Shown one piece after another: positions 10,902-22,647 of a stretch of 64,000 nt of DNA (position 1 is its first letter; the number at the start of each line of letters is the position of its first letter). A model generated the notes under the pieces. The model had not been told where the DNA came from and did no database searches. It worked only from the letters and a program-made list of their open reading frames with translations. The DNA comes from Arachis hypogaea (Eukaryota > Streptophyta > Magnoliopsida > Fabales > Fabaceae), in contig NC_092044.1 in the NCBI RefSeq assembly GCF_003086295.3, positions 69,755,213 through 69,819,212 on the forward strand, written 5' to 3'. The translations under genes and the position numbers were made by a program.

Positions 10902-13900
10902 TGTAACACCCTACCATACAGAGTCTTATGCTTAAGTCATAATTCAGAGATGGCAAGGTATTACGACCTCTAAAATAAAAATTTAGTACGTATAGTAGTA
11001 TGAATAATTGATTATAACTAGGAGCCTTTGTAGAAAAATGGATAAACAAAAATCGCAACTCGAAAGCGCAACACTCCGATCGGTAACGTAACGAACAAGG
11101 ATAACCAACGCGTGATTATATATATACAAATGAGTGTCAAAAATAGGAATATCAAGACTCAAGATCCGGCTGCGAAGATAACCGATCCGAGCATAACAAT
11201 ATATACATATGATATAATAAGGAAAACCCCAAAGGAAACCCAAAGGGACACAAATACATAAATCCTATTCTCCAAAATTCTCCCATAAGAGGAGTCATCA
11301 CAGTTTGTATTATTTAATGGAGATAGAATTATCTAAGCAAAACATATAAACCAAAACATAGCCCCGAGAACAAAGGATCTTCGCAAATCTAGAAGTCTCC
11401 AGCATGCCTCAGCGGGAAACCTTACGTCCTGCATCTGAAAACCACAAAATCCGCATGGGTGAGAACCAGAGGTCCCCAGCATGGTAACAGCTTCCACATA
11501 TATAATACATAATAATGGAGGAAAGCCGAAGGCAATCCTAGAACTTCCTCCAAATAATATCAAAGCTTATAAACAAACTAAACCATAAAGGGCATCTGAC
11601 TAAAGATTCTTCAGTCTAACTAATACTTCTCTTTCCAATTCCTTCAGACCTCCCAACCACCAGCAGGAGTATAAAGTAGCAAACACAGTTATATCAAGCA
11701 AGAAATATACAATTAGGAACAAGTAAGGCATTTAGATAAATAGCAAATAATATGCAGTCAAATAGGCAATCTCAAACAATTCACATAATATGCATATGAT
11801 GAATGCCTGTCCCTAGTGGCTGATGATATCATCTGTCGGTTATAGAGCCAACCCGACAAGTCCTGGTAGCTAACCATTGGACTGTCCCTCTGTCACGCAT
11901 CCCCAACTCGAGTTATACTCGTCATAAACTTGATCATAATCATGATCTATATCCATCACCTTCACTGGTGAATATTTACGGGGGCGAGCTCATCCGGGTC
12001 TTTCACAGTGTCCGGCCACACTTATGACATAGGGTCAAAAGAGCTTCGAGTCTCAACCTAGAGCACGTGGTGGCTAGCCACTGCTACTACCCAGGGAAAC
12101 TCGTATCTCCGATAGTGGAAGTGCAAATCACAATTATCAATAATTCAGCATAAACATGCATGAATTCTCATCCATGGATCAACATCCATATCAGCCATCC
12201 GGCTCACGGTTAAATCCATAACCAGCCAATATTCATAGCATACACAGCTATTTCGGCTCACGATTCAATCCAGAACCAGCCAATATTCATAAACAATTAC
12301 GGCCCTTCGGCCAATGGCATACAAGCACTTCCACCACCATCCTCCACATCTCACATAATCATCAATGATCCTCATTGATCATTCATTTTTCCCTTGCTTC
12401 ATTCGCACGTTACCTCATTCTCTAGCCCCTTTTTAATAGCTAGGCATGTCATATTGATTTAAGATATAAGTGGTGAGATCGGAGGCTTAGAAGTATGAAA
12501 TTTGGCTTTTAAAACTCAAAAATCAACGTTGGGATGAAAACAGGTCCATGCGTACGCGCACTCCACGCGCACGCGTGGATGGCCTCAAAAACTCATCGAC
12601 GTGCAAGCGTCATGCACGCTAACGCGTGGATTAAAAATTTGCCAATCGACGCGCACGCGTCAACCACGCGTACGCGTGGGTGTCCTCGTGCCCCAGGCAC
12701 AACACTGGCACAGTTCCAGCATAACTCTCTGGAAAATGGCTGTGCATTGGGTGCAGCACAATCGGCGCGCCCGCGCACATCACGCGCACGCGTGGATGGC
12801 ATTTTCGGGAAGAACGGTGCGCACGCACCAAGTGCGCCCACGCGCAAGGGGTCATTCTGCTAAAAATTTTCTAAGTTAAAAGCTGCAGAATTCACCAATT
12901 TAAACCCCAATCTTCCAACGGACATAACTTTCTCATTTTAAATCGTTTTTCACCCGTTCTTCGAACGGCATGGACATTCCGGATCCAATTTCATTTCTAA
13001 AAATATTTGGTACAAAACAGAGATCCGTAGTCCAAGTTATGTCCCGCCAAAGTATGCCCAAAAATCCATGTTTTTCATAAAAACCACAAAGTGCCATTTG
13101 CAAACAAGCCATTTCCAACTCTTTTCAAAATCAATCAAAACATGCCATTTTCATCCCTTTTCTTTGAAATCAAAATATATCAATTTCAACATCAAGCCTC
13201 CTCAACTCACACATTGACACTTTACCACAAATTACAAAATCACTATCTCATCATTTTAACCCACTTCACCCAAGTGGCTCAAACTCAAACATATTGACAT
13301 ATCATATACTCTTCCTCATGCCAAATCCAACAACACCAATCCCAATAATTCATTATTATACACAATCAACATCATACTCACCATAAACATGGTTCAACCC
13401 ACAATTCAACCATAACCAATCATCAAGCATATATCACAACATGCATATTTCTCATACATCATACCACCAAGGCATCATTAGTCATCATCACATATATGAC
13501 CACATCATATATATCAACAATTCAACAACATCAACCATTCAATGCCTATCTTAGGGCCTCTAGCCTAAGTATTTCCTACCACATTACATATTAGATACGG
13601 GAAACCGAAACCATACCTTAGCCGATTTTCCCAAGCTCCACCGGAGCACTTCCAAATCACTTATCCACAAGCTCTCAAGGCCTCAACACCTCCAAGAACA
13701 GATTTTTTCACCACCAAACCCTTTCCAAGCTTTTCAAAATCACCAATCAAGCTCCAATATTCACATATACACAACCTAAGCCACAATCATCATATCCATA
13801 CACAACATCTCAAAACCCAAACATCATAAAACAACAAAATACACTAGGGTTGAGAATCTTACCACACCCAAGGTCCAAGGAGACAAGATTAACCTTCTCC

Positions 13901-14432
13901 TTCAAGAGAGTTGGGTCCTATAACATGAAAGAACCCAAAATATCAATATTTCACCCATGAAACTCGAAAATAAGGGCTTGGATTTCGAACAGAAACACGT
14001 GGCTTACCTCAAGATTGGTTGTATGGGTTTTGTAGAGCTCTCCGCGGTGAACGCGTGGCCGCAAACGGCGCGGCAATCGGAGCTCTAGATCAAAAGTTAT
14101 GGTGGTTTGAAGATCAACCAAGGGAGAGAACTTGAGAGAGTGTTCTTCCTCCCTTTCTCTCTAATTTCAGCTTGTGTGTGTAACAAATGAGGAGAGAGAG
14201 TGCTGAAAACTAGGGTTTTGGTTAAGTTATGTTGGGCCAAGGGCCCACTTTGGGTCCGTTTGGCCCGGTTTGGCCCGTTTGGTCCAATCTTGGCCCGAAT
14301 TCTATAAAATTGGTACCGAAATTCTCGTCTCAATCTCCTCTATCACATTTAGCCATAAAAATCACATTTTTGGCTTTCTAGAATAAATTCTCATTTATGG
14401 GTTAATTAACCGTTAATTAACCGGGTTTTACA
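10902..14432 (-). repeat. 5' LTR of element A
   Basis: 3,531 bp, matching the 3' LTR with about 31 substitutions counted by eye and no indels. Ends are TGTAACACC at 10902 and TTTTACA at 14432 on the plus strand. The PBS lies immediately to the left, fixing this as the 5' LTR of a minus-strand element. It carries the same palindrome cluster at 12549-12851. Confidence 0.9.
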
Positions 14433-14624
14433 GGCATTAATCTTTAAAATTGGTCTTTCAATTTAAGTTTTATACGACATTAGCTGTACCTTAATTTTTA
14501 TTTAAATTTATTAATAAATAATTTTTTTATACACTTGATTTTGACATTAAAAGAGGGTTATGGTTAATTAGAGTATGTAATAAGATCTGAGTTATGATAA
14601 TTGATAATCAAGTAGAAGGTTAAT
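14433..14624. other. unassigned AT-rich spacer between elements A and L
   Basis: About 190 AT-rich bases with no ORF or recognisable repeat. It may be the original insertion site of A or a remnant of something older. Nothing further can be supported. Confidence 0.4.
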
Positions 14625-16283
14625 TGATGAGCGGATAATTTATAAGCTTTTTGGCATTGTTTTTAGGTAATTTTTAGTAAGTTCAAGCTACTTTTAGGGA
14701 TGTTTTCATTAGTTTTTATGTTAAATTCACATTTCTGGACTTTACTATGAGTTTGTGTGTTTTGCTGTAATTTCAGGTAATTTCTGGCTGAAATTGAGGG
14801 ACTTGAGCAAAACTCTAAAAAAGGCTGACAAAAGAACTGCTGATGCTGTTGGAATCTGCCCTCCCTGCACTCGAAATGGATTTTCTGGAGCTACAGAACT
14901 CCAAATGGCGCGCTCTCAATGGCGTTGGAAAGTAGACATCCAGATCTTTCCAGCAACATATAATAGTCCATACTTTATTCAGGAATTGATGACGTAAAGT
15001 GGCGCTCAACGCCAAGTACATGCTGCTGTCTGGAGTCAAACGCCAGAAACACGTCACGACCCGGAGTTGAACGCCAGAAACACGCTATAACTCGGCGTTC
15101 AACTCCAAAAGAAGCCTCAGCTTGTGGATAGATCAAGCTCAGCCCAAAAACACACCAAGTGGGCCCCGGAAGTGGATTTATGCATCAATTACTTACTCCT
15201 GTAAACCCTAGTAGCTAGTTTATTATAAATATAACTTTTTACTAGTGTATTAGATATCTGGAGACATCTTGAGACAATCTCTGGACGCCTAGTCCTTAGA
15301 TTATGGGGGCTGGCCCTTCGGCCATGCCTGGACCTTTCACTTATGTATTTTCAACGGTGGAGTTTCTACACACCATAGATTAAGGGTGTGGAGCTCTGCT
15401 GTACCTCAAGTTTCAATACAATTACTATTATTTTATATTCAATTCTCTTTTATTCTTATTCCAAGATATACGCTACACTTCAACTTGTTGAATGTGATGA
15501 TCCGTGACACTCATCATCATTCTCACCTATGAATGCGCGTGACTGACAACCACTTCCGTTCTACCTTAGGCCGGGCGCATATCTCTTAGATTCCCCAATA
15601 GAATCTTCGTGGTATAAGCTAGATAGATGGCGGCATTCATGGGAATCCGGAAAGTCTAACCTTGTTTGTGGTATTCCGAGTAGGATTCCGGGAATCTGGA
15701 AAGTCTAACCTTGTCTGTGGTATTCCGAGTAGGATTCCGGTATTGAATGACTGTGATGAGCTTCAAACTCCTGAAGGCTGGGCGTTAGTGACAGACGCAA
15801 AAGAATCAAGGGATTCTATTCCAACCTGATTGAGAACCGACAGATGATTAGCCGTGCTGTGACAGAGCATAGGACCATTTTCACTGAGAGGATGGGATGT
15901 AGCCATTGACAACGGTGATGCCCTACATACAGCTTGCCATGGAAAGGAGTAAGAAGAATTGGATGAATGTAATATGAAAGTAGAGATTCAAGAGGAGCAC
16001 AGCATCTCCATACGCCTATCTGAAATTCCCACTATTGATCTACATAAGTATTTCTATCCTATTTTATTTTCTGTTTATTATTAATTTTTGAACTTATCCA
16101 TAATCAATTATTATCCGCTTGACTGAGATTCACAAGGTGACCATAGCTTGCTTCATACCAACAATCTCTGTGGGATCGACCCTTACTCACGTAAGGTATT
16201 ACTTGGATGACCCAGTACACTTGCTGGTTAAGTTGAACGGAGTTGTGACACACATAGTTGTAAACCATGGTATTGGCATCATG
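14625..16283 (+). mobile_element. 5' LTR of truncated element L (same family as element G LTR)
   Basis: Starts TGATGAGCGGATAATTTATA and aligns throughout, in opposite orientation, with element G's LTR at 57442-59086. Shared blocks include the sequence around a TGGAAAGCTCT-type core, GGCGTT-AACGCC palindromes (about 15000-15110), a TATA box and the 3' segment with CTCACGTAAGGTATTACTTGG. The 3' boundary is blurred by a small local rearrangement near 16270-16283. A degenerate tRNA-Asp PBS follows, so this is a 5' LTR whose internal region has been deleted and replaced by unrelated sequence from about 16305. Confidence 0.8.
15234..15241 (+). promoter_or_regulatory. putative TATA box of element L LTR
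   Basis: TATAAATA about 120-230 bp downstream of the palindrome cluster. The related G LTR has TATAAATAG at the equivalent place. Its position would put the transcription start near 15265-15275. Confidence 0.55.
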
Positions 16284-16286
16284 TTT

Positions 16287-16304
16287 TTGGTGCCATTGCC
16301 AGGG
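16287..16304 (+). other. degenerate tRNA-Asp primer-binding site of element L
   Basis: TGGTGCCATTGCCAGGGA differs by three C/G-to-T/A transitions from the TGGCGCCGTTGCCGGGGA form seen intact in elements B and E, which is complementary to the plant tRNA-Asp 3' end including CCA. The transitions fit methylcytosine deamination. Confidence 0.75.
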
Positions 16305-17976
16305 AAAGAAAAAGCAATGAATTTTACAAAATGCAATAACATATGAATCACAATTTCATCCACCATTAATCAAGTTACTTATAAAAATATATAGAAGAAA
16401 ATGACATAAGCGTTATTGTTTAATACATTAAAAGGGTGAAACATAAAGCAAGTGAAGATAATTCAGATTGAAGGGATTAAAATCTATGTTGCACAGATAA
16501 GATAAGAGTAGGGGCACACAATATATAAGAGAAAATTGAAAATCACAAACTTCACAGAATAAAAAGTCAAAATTCACAAAAGTAAAATAGAAAACACAAA
16601 CCGTTTTCAATTTCGGCATAACAAGCAGTCAATCAATCACATAGCATTATATTTATAGCAACATGTCTACACCTAATTGCAAATTTTCTTTTCATTTTCT
16701 TTTCATTTTCTTTTCCAAGGCAACGCACAAGCTGAGCAATGGTGCTCCTTGTTTCTATGAAACTATTTTATAAAAAGTTCTCATTACATTGCATAGCAAT
16801 ACTATTTATAATTACTCTTAATGATCCCCACCATCCAACAGCTAATTCCTATTTCAAAATACTAAAATCGAAAACAACAAATAAATGAAAGCAGCATAGC
16901 CATTTATTTCCAGCAATAGAAGTAAACCATCACTAAATCGCTAATAAATGCAACAATAATTTGCTGTCAGAACACAAATTCAAGTATAATAACAGAACAG
17001 TTTACATTCATGAATTGAAATATATCTTGGCCTTATGTGAATGCTAGAGTAGAATGTTTTAGACTAAATTAAAACAAAATTCATTCAAGTGAAGGCATGA
17101 TATTATTAGTGGAACATCTCAAAGGATAAAGCTTACCACTTGCTGTCACAAAACTTTTTTCAATTAAGGGATGAAAAATATAGAAGAAATAGCCATATAA
17201 AAACTAATTAGTTTTTTTCTGTATTTAGGCCTTGGCACAAGATTTGTGGTGAACAACCAATATCACATTACAAAGCTTCAAAATCTTGTATAACATTAAA
17301 TACATAATCAAATGGCACTGCAAAAGAACATTGGCAACTCTTGCAAGGAGAAATTAAATGCACATCTAAACAAAGACAAGCAACAATTCAATATCACATT
17401 ACACAAGCATGCATAATTTGATGAGAGCCGTGAGAGGCCTTGCTTTCTTGTTGAACAAGGTTAATTAACTATCATCACTGATGACGTCACCATAAATTTG
17501 CTGACAAGGACATAAGGGGAAACAAGGAGGAATAAAAAGCCAAGTTTTAGTCATCATCATTTACCACCATAATATACTATGTAATTTTGCCATCTAGACA
17601 TAATATTTAGGGATACATTGATTTATAATTTACATTCTAGCATATTAAAAAGGTCAAATATGATAAGAGCAAGTATTTAGTTAAAATAGCCTTTATCTTA
17701 TTTTTGATATTGTATTTGTGAGACATAACAATGGATTATTTTGACAGGGTAATACAACTTTGCTGCCACTCTCTACACAAAGAACTACCCATAGCAGAAA
17801 CTACATCAAGATGCAGCTGGTGATTTGATCAACTCAAATATATAGTGACTTCCCCAACAGGTAGGCGGCATAAACATTCAAGATTTTTTAAGTTCATATA
17901 TAAGTAGTTGTTGATTGCAAAAATAAACCACACAATCCTGCATAAACTTAAACTAAGGTATGTTGAATAATTTTAC
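16305..17976. other. AT-rich intergenic sequence, no gene found
   Basis: No convincing ORF, exon or repeat. Scattered short tandem runs occur (for example TTTTCATTTTC three times near 16687-16712). It could be non-coding DNA of the locus, or introns and interior of the CACTA-like element K whose right end is at 36028. A possible weak match to a neighbouring Nudix exon near 17800-17860 was not convincing. Confidence 0.45.
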
Positions 17977-18079
17977 CAGGCAGTGGCTGAGAGCTGTGAT
18001 ATATAACTTCTCCCACTTCAATACCAGTCTCCTCCCATGTTCTCTTCTCACATGCAGCTTCATCCAAACTTTCTCCACC
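17977..18079 (-). pseudogene. Nudix-box exon fragment resembling a plant NADH pyrophosphatase (NUDT19-type)
   Basis: A 103-base minus-strand segment has a plausible AG acceptor (18080-18081) and GT donor (17975-17976). It encodes GGESLDEAACEKRTWEETG followed by IEVGEVIYHSSQPLP. The WEETGIEVGE and YHSSQP stretches are, from memory, characteristic of plant peroxisomal/chloroplast NADH pyrophosphatases of the NUDT19 group. Compared with the Nudix consensus GX5EX7REUXEEXGU the spacing is one residue too long and the RE pair is lost, as if a small insertion and a one-base deletion offset each other. Either a decaying gene relic or a fragment captured by transposon K; no further exon was identified with confidence. 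Confidence 0.6.
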
Positions 18080-18840
18080 CTAAATACAACAAGTGGATAC
18101 ATGCAAATTAAACTTCTACATGTGTGTACAACTGATTAAAACTATAAAAACTAGGAAATGATCTGTGCAAACTTAGGCCAATGAAACCTGGTTCTATTTC
18201 TGCCAATCCAATATGCTTACCACTTAATAGCATCAAAGGTATTAAAACCCTACTGCTGAACTTGAAAATATTTACACGAGCACCCAAACTCTATTGCTTC
18301 TGCTGAACTTGAAAAGAGTACACAGGGTGAGCTCACGGTGACAGGGAGCTCGTGGTGAGGCAGAGACACGACGCGAAGCAGTGACGGCAGCACACGACGT
18401 GAAATAGGGAAGCAATAGCAAGCCTCGCGAGGAGGCAAAGAGGCAACGACGACCCTCGGCTCACGCAGTGAAGAGAGACAGAGTTCAGGTCCGCGATGGA
18501 GGGGTTTTTGCATTCGGCGATGGTTGGAGCTGGGAGAAAGGGAAACGGCGCAATAGAGAGAGACTGAGTTGAGCTCCGAAGGAGGTACAAGAAGAAGAAG
18601 AATGAACGGCGCACCACCACACACAAGGGTTTCGCTGGCTAGCTAGGGATTTCTTCTTTTTCTTTTTTTTCTAAGTTACCAACCGGGACTAATGGGGATT
18701 TTGGGAGGGAAGGGGGGATTTTGGGAGGGAGGGAAAACGGCCACGTTTTGGTTTTGGGGAGGGATGATAAAAATAAATGAAAAAAATGGGATTTCAACTA
18801 AAGAGAAGAAACCATGCAGTTTTGGGATACCTATAAAAAT
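18080..18840. other. GC-rich, gene-like but unassigned segment next to the Nudix fragment
   Basis: From 18300 to 18640 GC content rises sharply, and the minus strand looks like a 5' untranslated region or first exon (CTTCTTCTT and CTCTCTCT pyrimidine stretches, overlapping chance ORFs in two frames). From 18650 it becomes G-rich with repeated GGGATTTTGGGAGGGA and contains ACCAACCGGGACTAA near 18679. No protein family is recognised. It may be sequence captured inside CACTA-like element K. Confidence 0.4.
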
Positions 18841-19359
18841 AAAATTAAAGAAACCGTGGCTATAGGGTACTTTAGGCCACCCTTAATAACTGTGACTATA
18901 GATATCTTTAGGTCACTCACCAAAACCGTGACTATAGACCCTTTTAGGTCACCCTTTTGAAAGACCGTGACCATAGACCTTTTTAGGCCACCCCTCAAAA
19001 CCGTGACCATAGACCCCTTTAGGCCACCCCCAAAAACCGTGACCATAGACCCTTTTAGGTCACCCTTTTTGAAAAATCGTGACCATAGACCCTTTTTGGT
19101 CACTGTAAAAAACCGTGACCATAGACCCCTTTAGGTCACCCCCAAAATCGTGACCATAGACCTCTTTAGGTCACTCCAAAAAACCGTGACCATAGACCTC
19201 TTTAGGTCACCACAAAAAACCGTGACCATAGACCCTTTTAGGTCACCCTTTTTTGAAAAACCGTGACCATAGGCCCTTTTTGGTCACTGTAAAAAACCGT
19301 GACCATAGACCGCTTTAGGTCATCCCCCAAAACCGTGACCATAGACCCTTTTAGGCCAC
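18841..19359. repeat. subterminal repeat array of CACTA-like element K, left part
   Basis: About 15 imperfect copies of a 32-37-base unit built around CCGTGACCATAGACC and TTTAGGTCACC. Within each unit GTGACC and GGTCAC face each other, so units can form hairpins. Copies vary mainly in the poly-C/poly-A spacer. The array is cut by element B at 19359/19360 and resumes at 35874. One chance minus-strand ORF (18831-19103) simply translates the repeats. Confidence 0.75.
19355..19359. repeat. target-site duplication of element B, left copy (GCCAC)
   Basis: GCCAC directly precedes the left LTR start at 19360 and is repeated exactly at 35869-35873 after the right LTR. A 5-bp duplication is the normal LTR-element integration footprint. 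It shows that B inserted as a unit into the K array. Confidence 0.9.
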
Positions 19360-20575
19360 TGATACGTAAAAATTGAGAATTTTACGTACAACCGGCAAGT
19401 ATACCGGGTCGTATCAAGTAGTAAGACTCACTAAGAGTGAGGTCGATCCCACGAGGATTGGTAGATTAAGCAACTTTAGTTAAATGGTAGATTTAGTCAA
19501 GCAAACATAGTTTTGATTTCATGAGCATTTTTATTTTTAAACATAATTGCAAGAATTTAAATGGCAAAGAATGTAAAGAACTAGAATAAAGAAATGAAGT
19601 GCAAGTAAATGACGGAAACTTAAATTGCAAGAAACTTAAATAACATCAAAGGTAAATGGCAAGAAATTAAAGGGTGCAGAAATTTAAAGAGCATAAAAGT
19701 AAATGGCAAGAAGTAGATGAACAGAATGTAAATAACAAGAGTAGTAAATAGACAGAATGTAGAAAGGGATTGGGAATTGGGTAATCAAATAGCTAGAGCA
19801 AGAGAAATGAGAGTTAATGATAGAGAGGATCATTAGGGATTAGAGATGTTAGTTTTCATGAATTGATGTTAGTCAAATCCTTCTCAATCATGGGTATAGA
19901 TCCATGGCAAATGGGTGATTGAATCCCAATCTCTTGGTGATTCAATCTCTCTCAACATAGCCAATTGCCACTCTCGTGATCTAATTGTTCATGAGAAGAG
20001 ATGAAGATCAATTTTAATCCAGCCACACAATTTCCAAAATCTCAACCAAGGAGAGTTACATCTCACATACTAACCAAGGTATGTTGATTGAGGAAATCAT
20101 GAGAGGATGAACTCTAAACTGAATTATGTGGCTCATTCATCAAATTCACCACATAATTCATATAGATTAACCCCTCTCTCGATGGTGGTTGAATCTTTGA
20201 AGAACAAGAGTTCCCTCTTTAGATCAACCACTAAAATTGAGAAAGAGAAGATGGGTTCACCAATTCATTCCAACCAACAGAGCTCCTCCCCCTAATGAAA
20301 GGGGTTTAGTGAATCATAGCTCCAATTTCAACAACAATTGCCATCAATCAAAGTTAAACTAAATTGCAAAGAAAGATGAAGAAGAAGAGGTAAATGCTTG
20401 AAGATTAAGAAAATGAAGAAGAGAAGTTCCAAGATGAACCAAGAGTAGCTTTCTGGGTCTCCTTTCGGAAGTACCAAAAGAGTTTTCAAATACAAGTGCT
20501 AAAAAGTGTAAAAATGACTAAGTGTAAAAAGTAGAGTAAAAGTGTAAAAGTCCCCTAAAAGTACAAACTCAATCT

Positions 20576-20584
20576 CTATTTATA
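20576..20584 (-). promoter_or_regulatory. putative TATA box of element B LTR (copy at 33855-33863)
   Basis: Minus strand TATAAATAG, upstream of the A-rich R/U5-like portion. A palindrome GCACGTTGGCAACGTGC lies about 170 bp upstream, and the larger palindrome array about 0.85-1.7 kb upstream, so both belong to U3. Confidence 0.55.
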
Positions 20585-21409
20585 CTAGTCCTAAAGATCT
20601 TCAAGTGGGTTAGCAAGATGGGCTTCCTCTTTGTTGAATTCTTGGCTCAATTGATGAAGTTTCTGGCCTTTGTGAGGAATAGGGGAAGTAGAGCAAGTTG
20701 GCACCAATTCTGGCCCATTGAGGGCGTTATTGGCACTAACTCCAGGCCAAATGCACGTTGGCAACGTGCAGGACAATTTCCTGGGCATGAAGTATGAGAC
20801 TTGGGCGTTGCTAGCCCAAGTTGTTGCCAACAACTTGCTTTTCCTCTTCTTGGCCTTACTTTCATGCTAAATGTAGCCCAGAATTTGAGTGTCAACCTTC
20901 AGCTTCAATATGGACTATCATACATCATTGGAAAGCTCTTGATGTCTATTTTCTAATGCCACTGGAATCACCTCAATTGGACTTTCCTAGCTCAAGTTAT
21001 GGTTCCTCAAAGAAGGTAAGGTCAAGCTGCCAAGTTGTTGCCAAGTTGTTGTGAATAACGCACCCTCAACCCCAAGTTGGCAACGTGCCCGTGCATCACT
21101 CTCCTAAGGCAAGGACTTAGGGCTGGCGTTGTTGCAAAACACGCCCCCCTTGTGGCACGTTGGCAACGTGCTCGACCCACACCCCAAGGCCAATCTCTAG
21201 CTTTCTTGAATTTCACTTCATGTTCTTGTTTTTAGGGCCTAAAGATGACTCTGGTTTGGCTCCAATCTTGTGCTCCACCATGGACTATTATATATGGTTG
21301 GAAAGCTCTGAATGTTAGCTTTCCAACGCAACTGGAAGTACTCAATTTGGATCTCTGTAGCTCAAGATATCTTCCATTGAAGTGGACATGTTCAGGCTGC
21401 CTTGTTTTG

Positions 21410-22310
21410 GTAAGTTGGCGTTGGCAACGCCCATCTAGCGTTGGCAACGTGAGTGGTGCGGTATTTGGGCGTTTGGAACTTGGTTGGCACGGCAGGTGGG
21501 CGTTTGGAACTTGGTTGGCACCAAGACTTGGTGCCTAGCCAAGTATTCTTGTGTGGCGTTGGCAACGCCATTCTTGAGTTGGCAACGCCAGCTCCTTTTC
21601 TTCCAGGGCTCCATTTGTTGCTTGGTTGTGTGGCGTTGGCAACGCCCATCTTGAGTTGGCAACGCTAGCTCCTTCTCTTCCAGGGCCAAGCTTGATTGTT
21701 TGGCGTTGTTAGCCTGCGTTGTCCTCAAAAACGCCCCTCATCTCTAGGCTGGCAACGTGCTCGAGGCTCCAAATTAGCTCTCTAAGATTGCTTGGGTGGA
21801 CGTTGGCAACGCCAGCTTCAAGTTGGCAACGCCAACTTTGCTTCCTCCAGGGCCAAGTTCCTTGCTTGTGTCTTGTGTGTGGCGTTGGCAACGTGGTTTT
21901 CAAGTTGGCAACGCCAACTTTGCTCCTTGGTTGCCTCCAGGGCCAAGCTTGCTTGCTTGTGGCTTGTGTGTGGCGTTGGCAACTTGGTTCTAGAGTTGGC
22001 AACGCCAACCTTGCTTCCAGGGCCAAGCTTGCTTGCTTGTGGCTTGTGTGTGGCGTTGGCAACTTGGTTCTAGAGTTGGCAACGCCAACCTTGCTTCCAG
22101 GGCCAAGTTCCTTGCTTGAGTGGGCGTTGGCAACTTGGTTCTAGAGTTGGCAACGCCAACCTTGCTTCCAGGGCCAAGTTTGCCTTGTGTTATGGTGTTG
22201 GCAACGCCAATCCCAAGTTGGCAACGCCAACTTCTTGCCTTGGTTGCCTCCAGGGCCAAGCTTGCCTTGTGTTGTGGAGTTGGCAACGTGGATCGTTGCC
22301 AACTTCTTGC
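21410..22310. repeat. GGCGTTGGCAACGCC palindrome array in element B 3' LTR
   Basis: About twenty copies of a 12-15-base palindrome (GGCGTTGGCAACGCC, GAGTTGGCAACGCCA, variants ending ACTTGG or ACGTGG) alternate with a CTTCCAGGGCCAAG-type spacer, giving longer units of about 65-75 bp. Local tandem duplications are evident, for example two nearly identical units at 21965-22095. Palindromes are conserved better than spacers. The spacing is irregular, unlike a CRISPR array. Confidence 0.8.
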
Positions 22311-22610
22311 CCAGCTTGCATCATTCTTGCTTCCATGCTTCCTTGTTTCATCACCTATCATCAACAAGGGAAATAGCTTCAAAGTCTTACCAATTCAAGC
22401 AATAAATTTCATGAGATTCATTCATACTCATTCATATATGCATTCCTTAAATCATTTGCATGAATTTGGCTAGAATTAACATGTTCCTTGATATCATCAT
22501 GCATGGAAACAAAACTCATAAAAGGACTTGTTTATTTAGAGAAAATGAGTGAATTTAAGCTAAAACTAACTAAACTAACTAACTAATAAAGCAAATATGC
22601 ACTTGCATCA

Positions 22611-22647
22611 CAACACCAAACTTAAAGTATTGCTTGTCCTCAAGCAA
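22611..22647 (-). promoter_or_regulatory. polypurine-tract module of element B (hairpin plus TAAGTTTGGTGTTG)
   Basis: Minus strand: a 7-bp-stem hairpin TTGCTTG-AGGA-CAAGCAA (22630-22647) is followed by a short spacer and TTTAAGTTTGGTGTTG, which abuts the 3' LTR exactly. Position marks it as the plus-strand primer region. Copies of the same module occur at 25350-25385 and in element G at 59087-59124 and 60547-60582. Confidence 0.7.

Larger units (their letters stand above)
2656..14432 (-). mobile_element. element A: Ty3/gypsy chromovirus (Tekay/Del-like) with two LTRs
   Basis: Near-complete LTR retrotransposon on the minus strand: 5' LTR 10902-14432, PBS, gag, protease, RT, RNase H, integrase with C-terminal chromodomain, polypurine tract, 3' LTR 2656-6186. 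Domain order and chromodomain place it among plant chromoviruses; Tekay/Del is my best clade guess. Both LTRs are 3,531 bp and begin TGTAAAACCC. I counted about 31 substitutions and no indels between them (about 0.9%), so the copy is young. The ORF is broken by at least three frameshifts and two CAG-to-TAG stops. No clean target-site duplication can be defined because the left end runs into a second leader. Confidence 0.9.
19360..22610 (-). repeat. 3' LTR of element B
   Basis: 3,251 bp, TGATACGTAAAAATTGAG at one end and GCACTTGCATCA at the other. It is collinear with the right LTR (offset 13,279) up to about 21440, after which the palindromic repeat zone differs in copy number and content. 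It contains a TATA box, an 11-bp inverted repeat at 21297-21327 and the GTTGGCAACGCC array. Confidence 0.9.

Noticed and set aside
17740..17870. A further exon of the Nudix-type gene
   Set aside because: A few residues resembled the family end, but stops occur in every frame and splice sites are poor.
18250..18626. Minus-strand ORFs of 97 and 124 codons as a host gene
   Set aside because: Two overlapping frames over a GC-rich, leader-like segment, no protein motif, no supported splice partner.
21410..22310. CRISPR-like or satellite array from repeated GTTGGCAACGCC
   Set aside because: Spacing is irregular, spacers repeat, it lies in both LTRs of a plant retrotransposon; not CRISPR and not a satellite.
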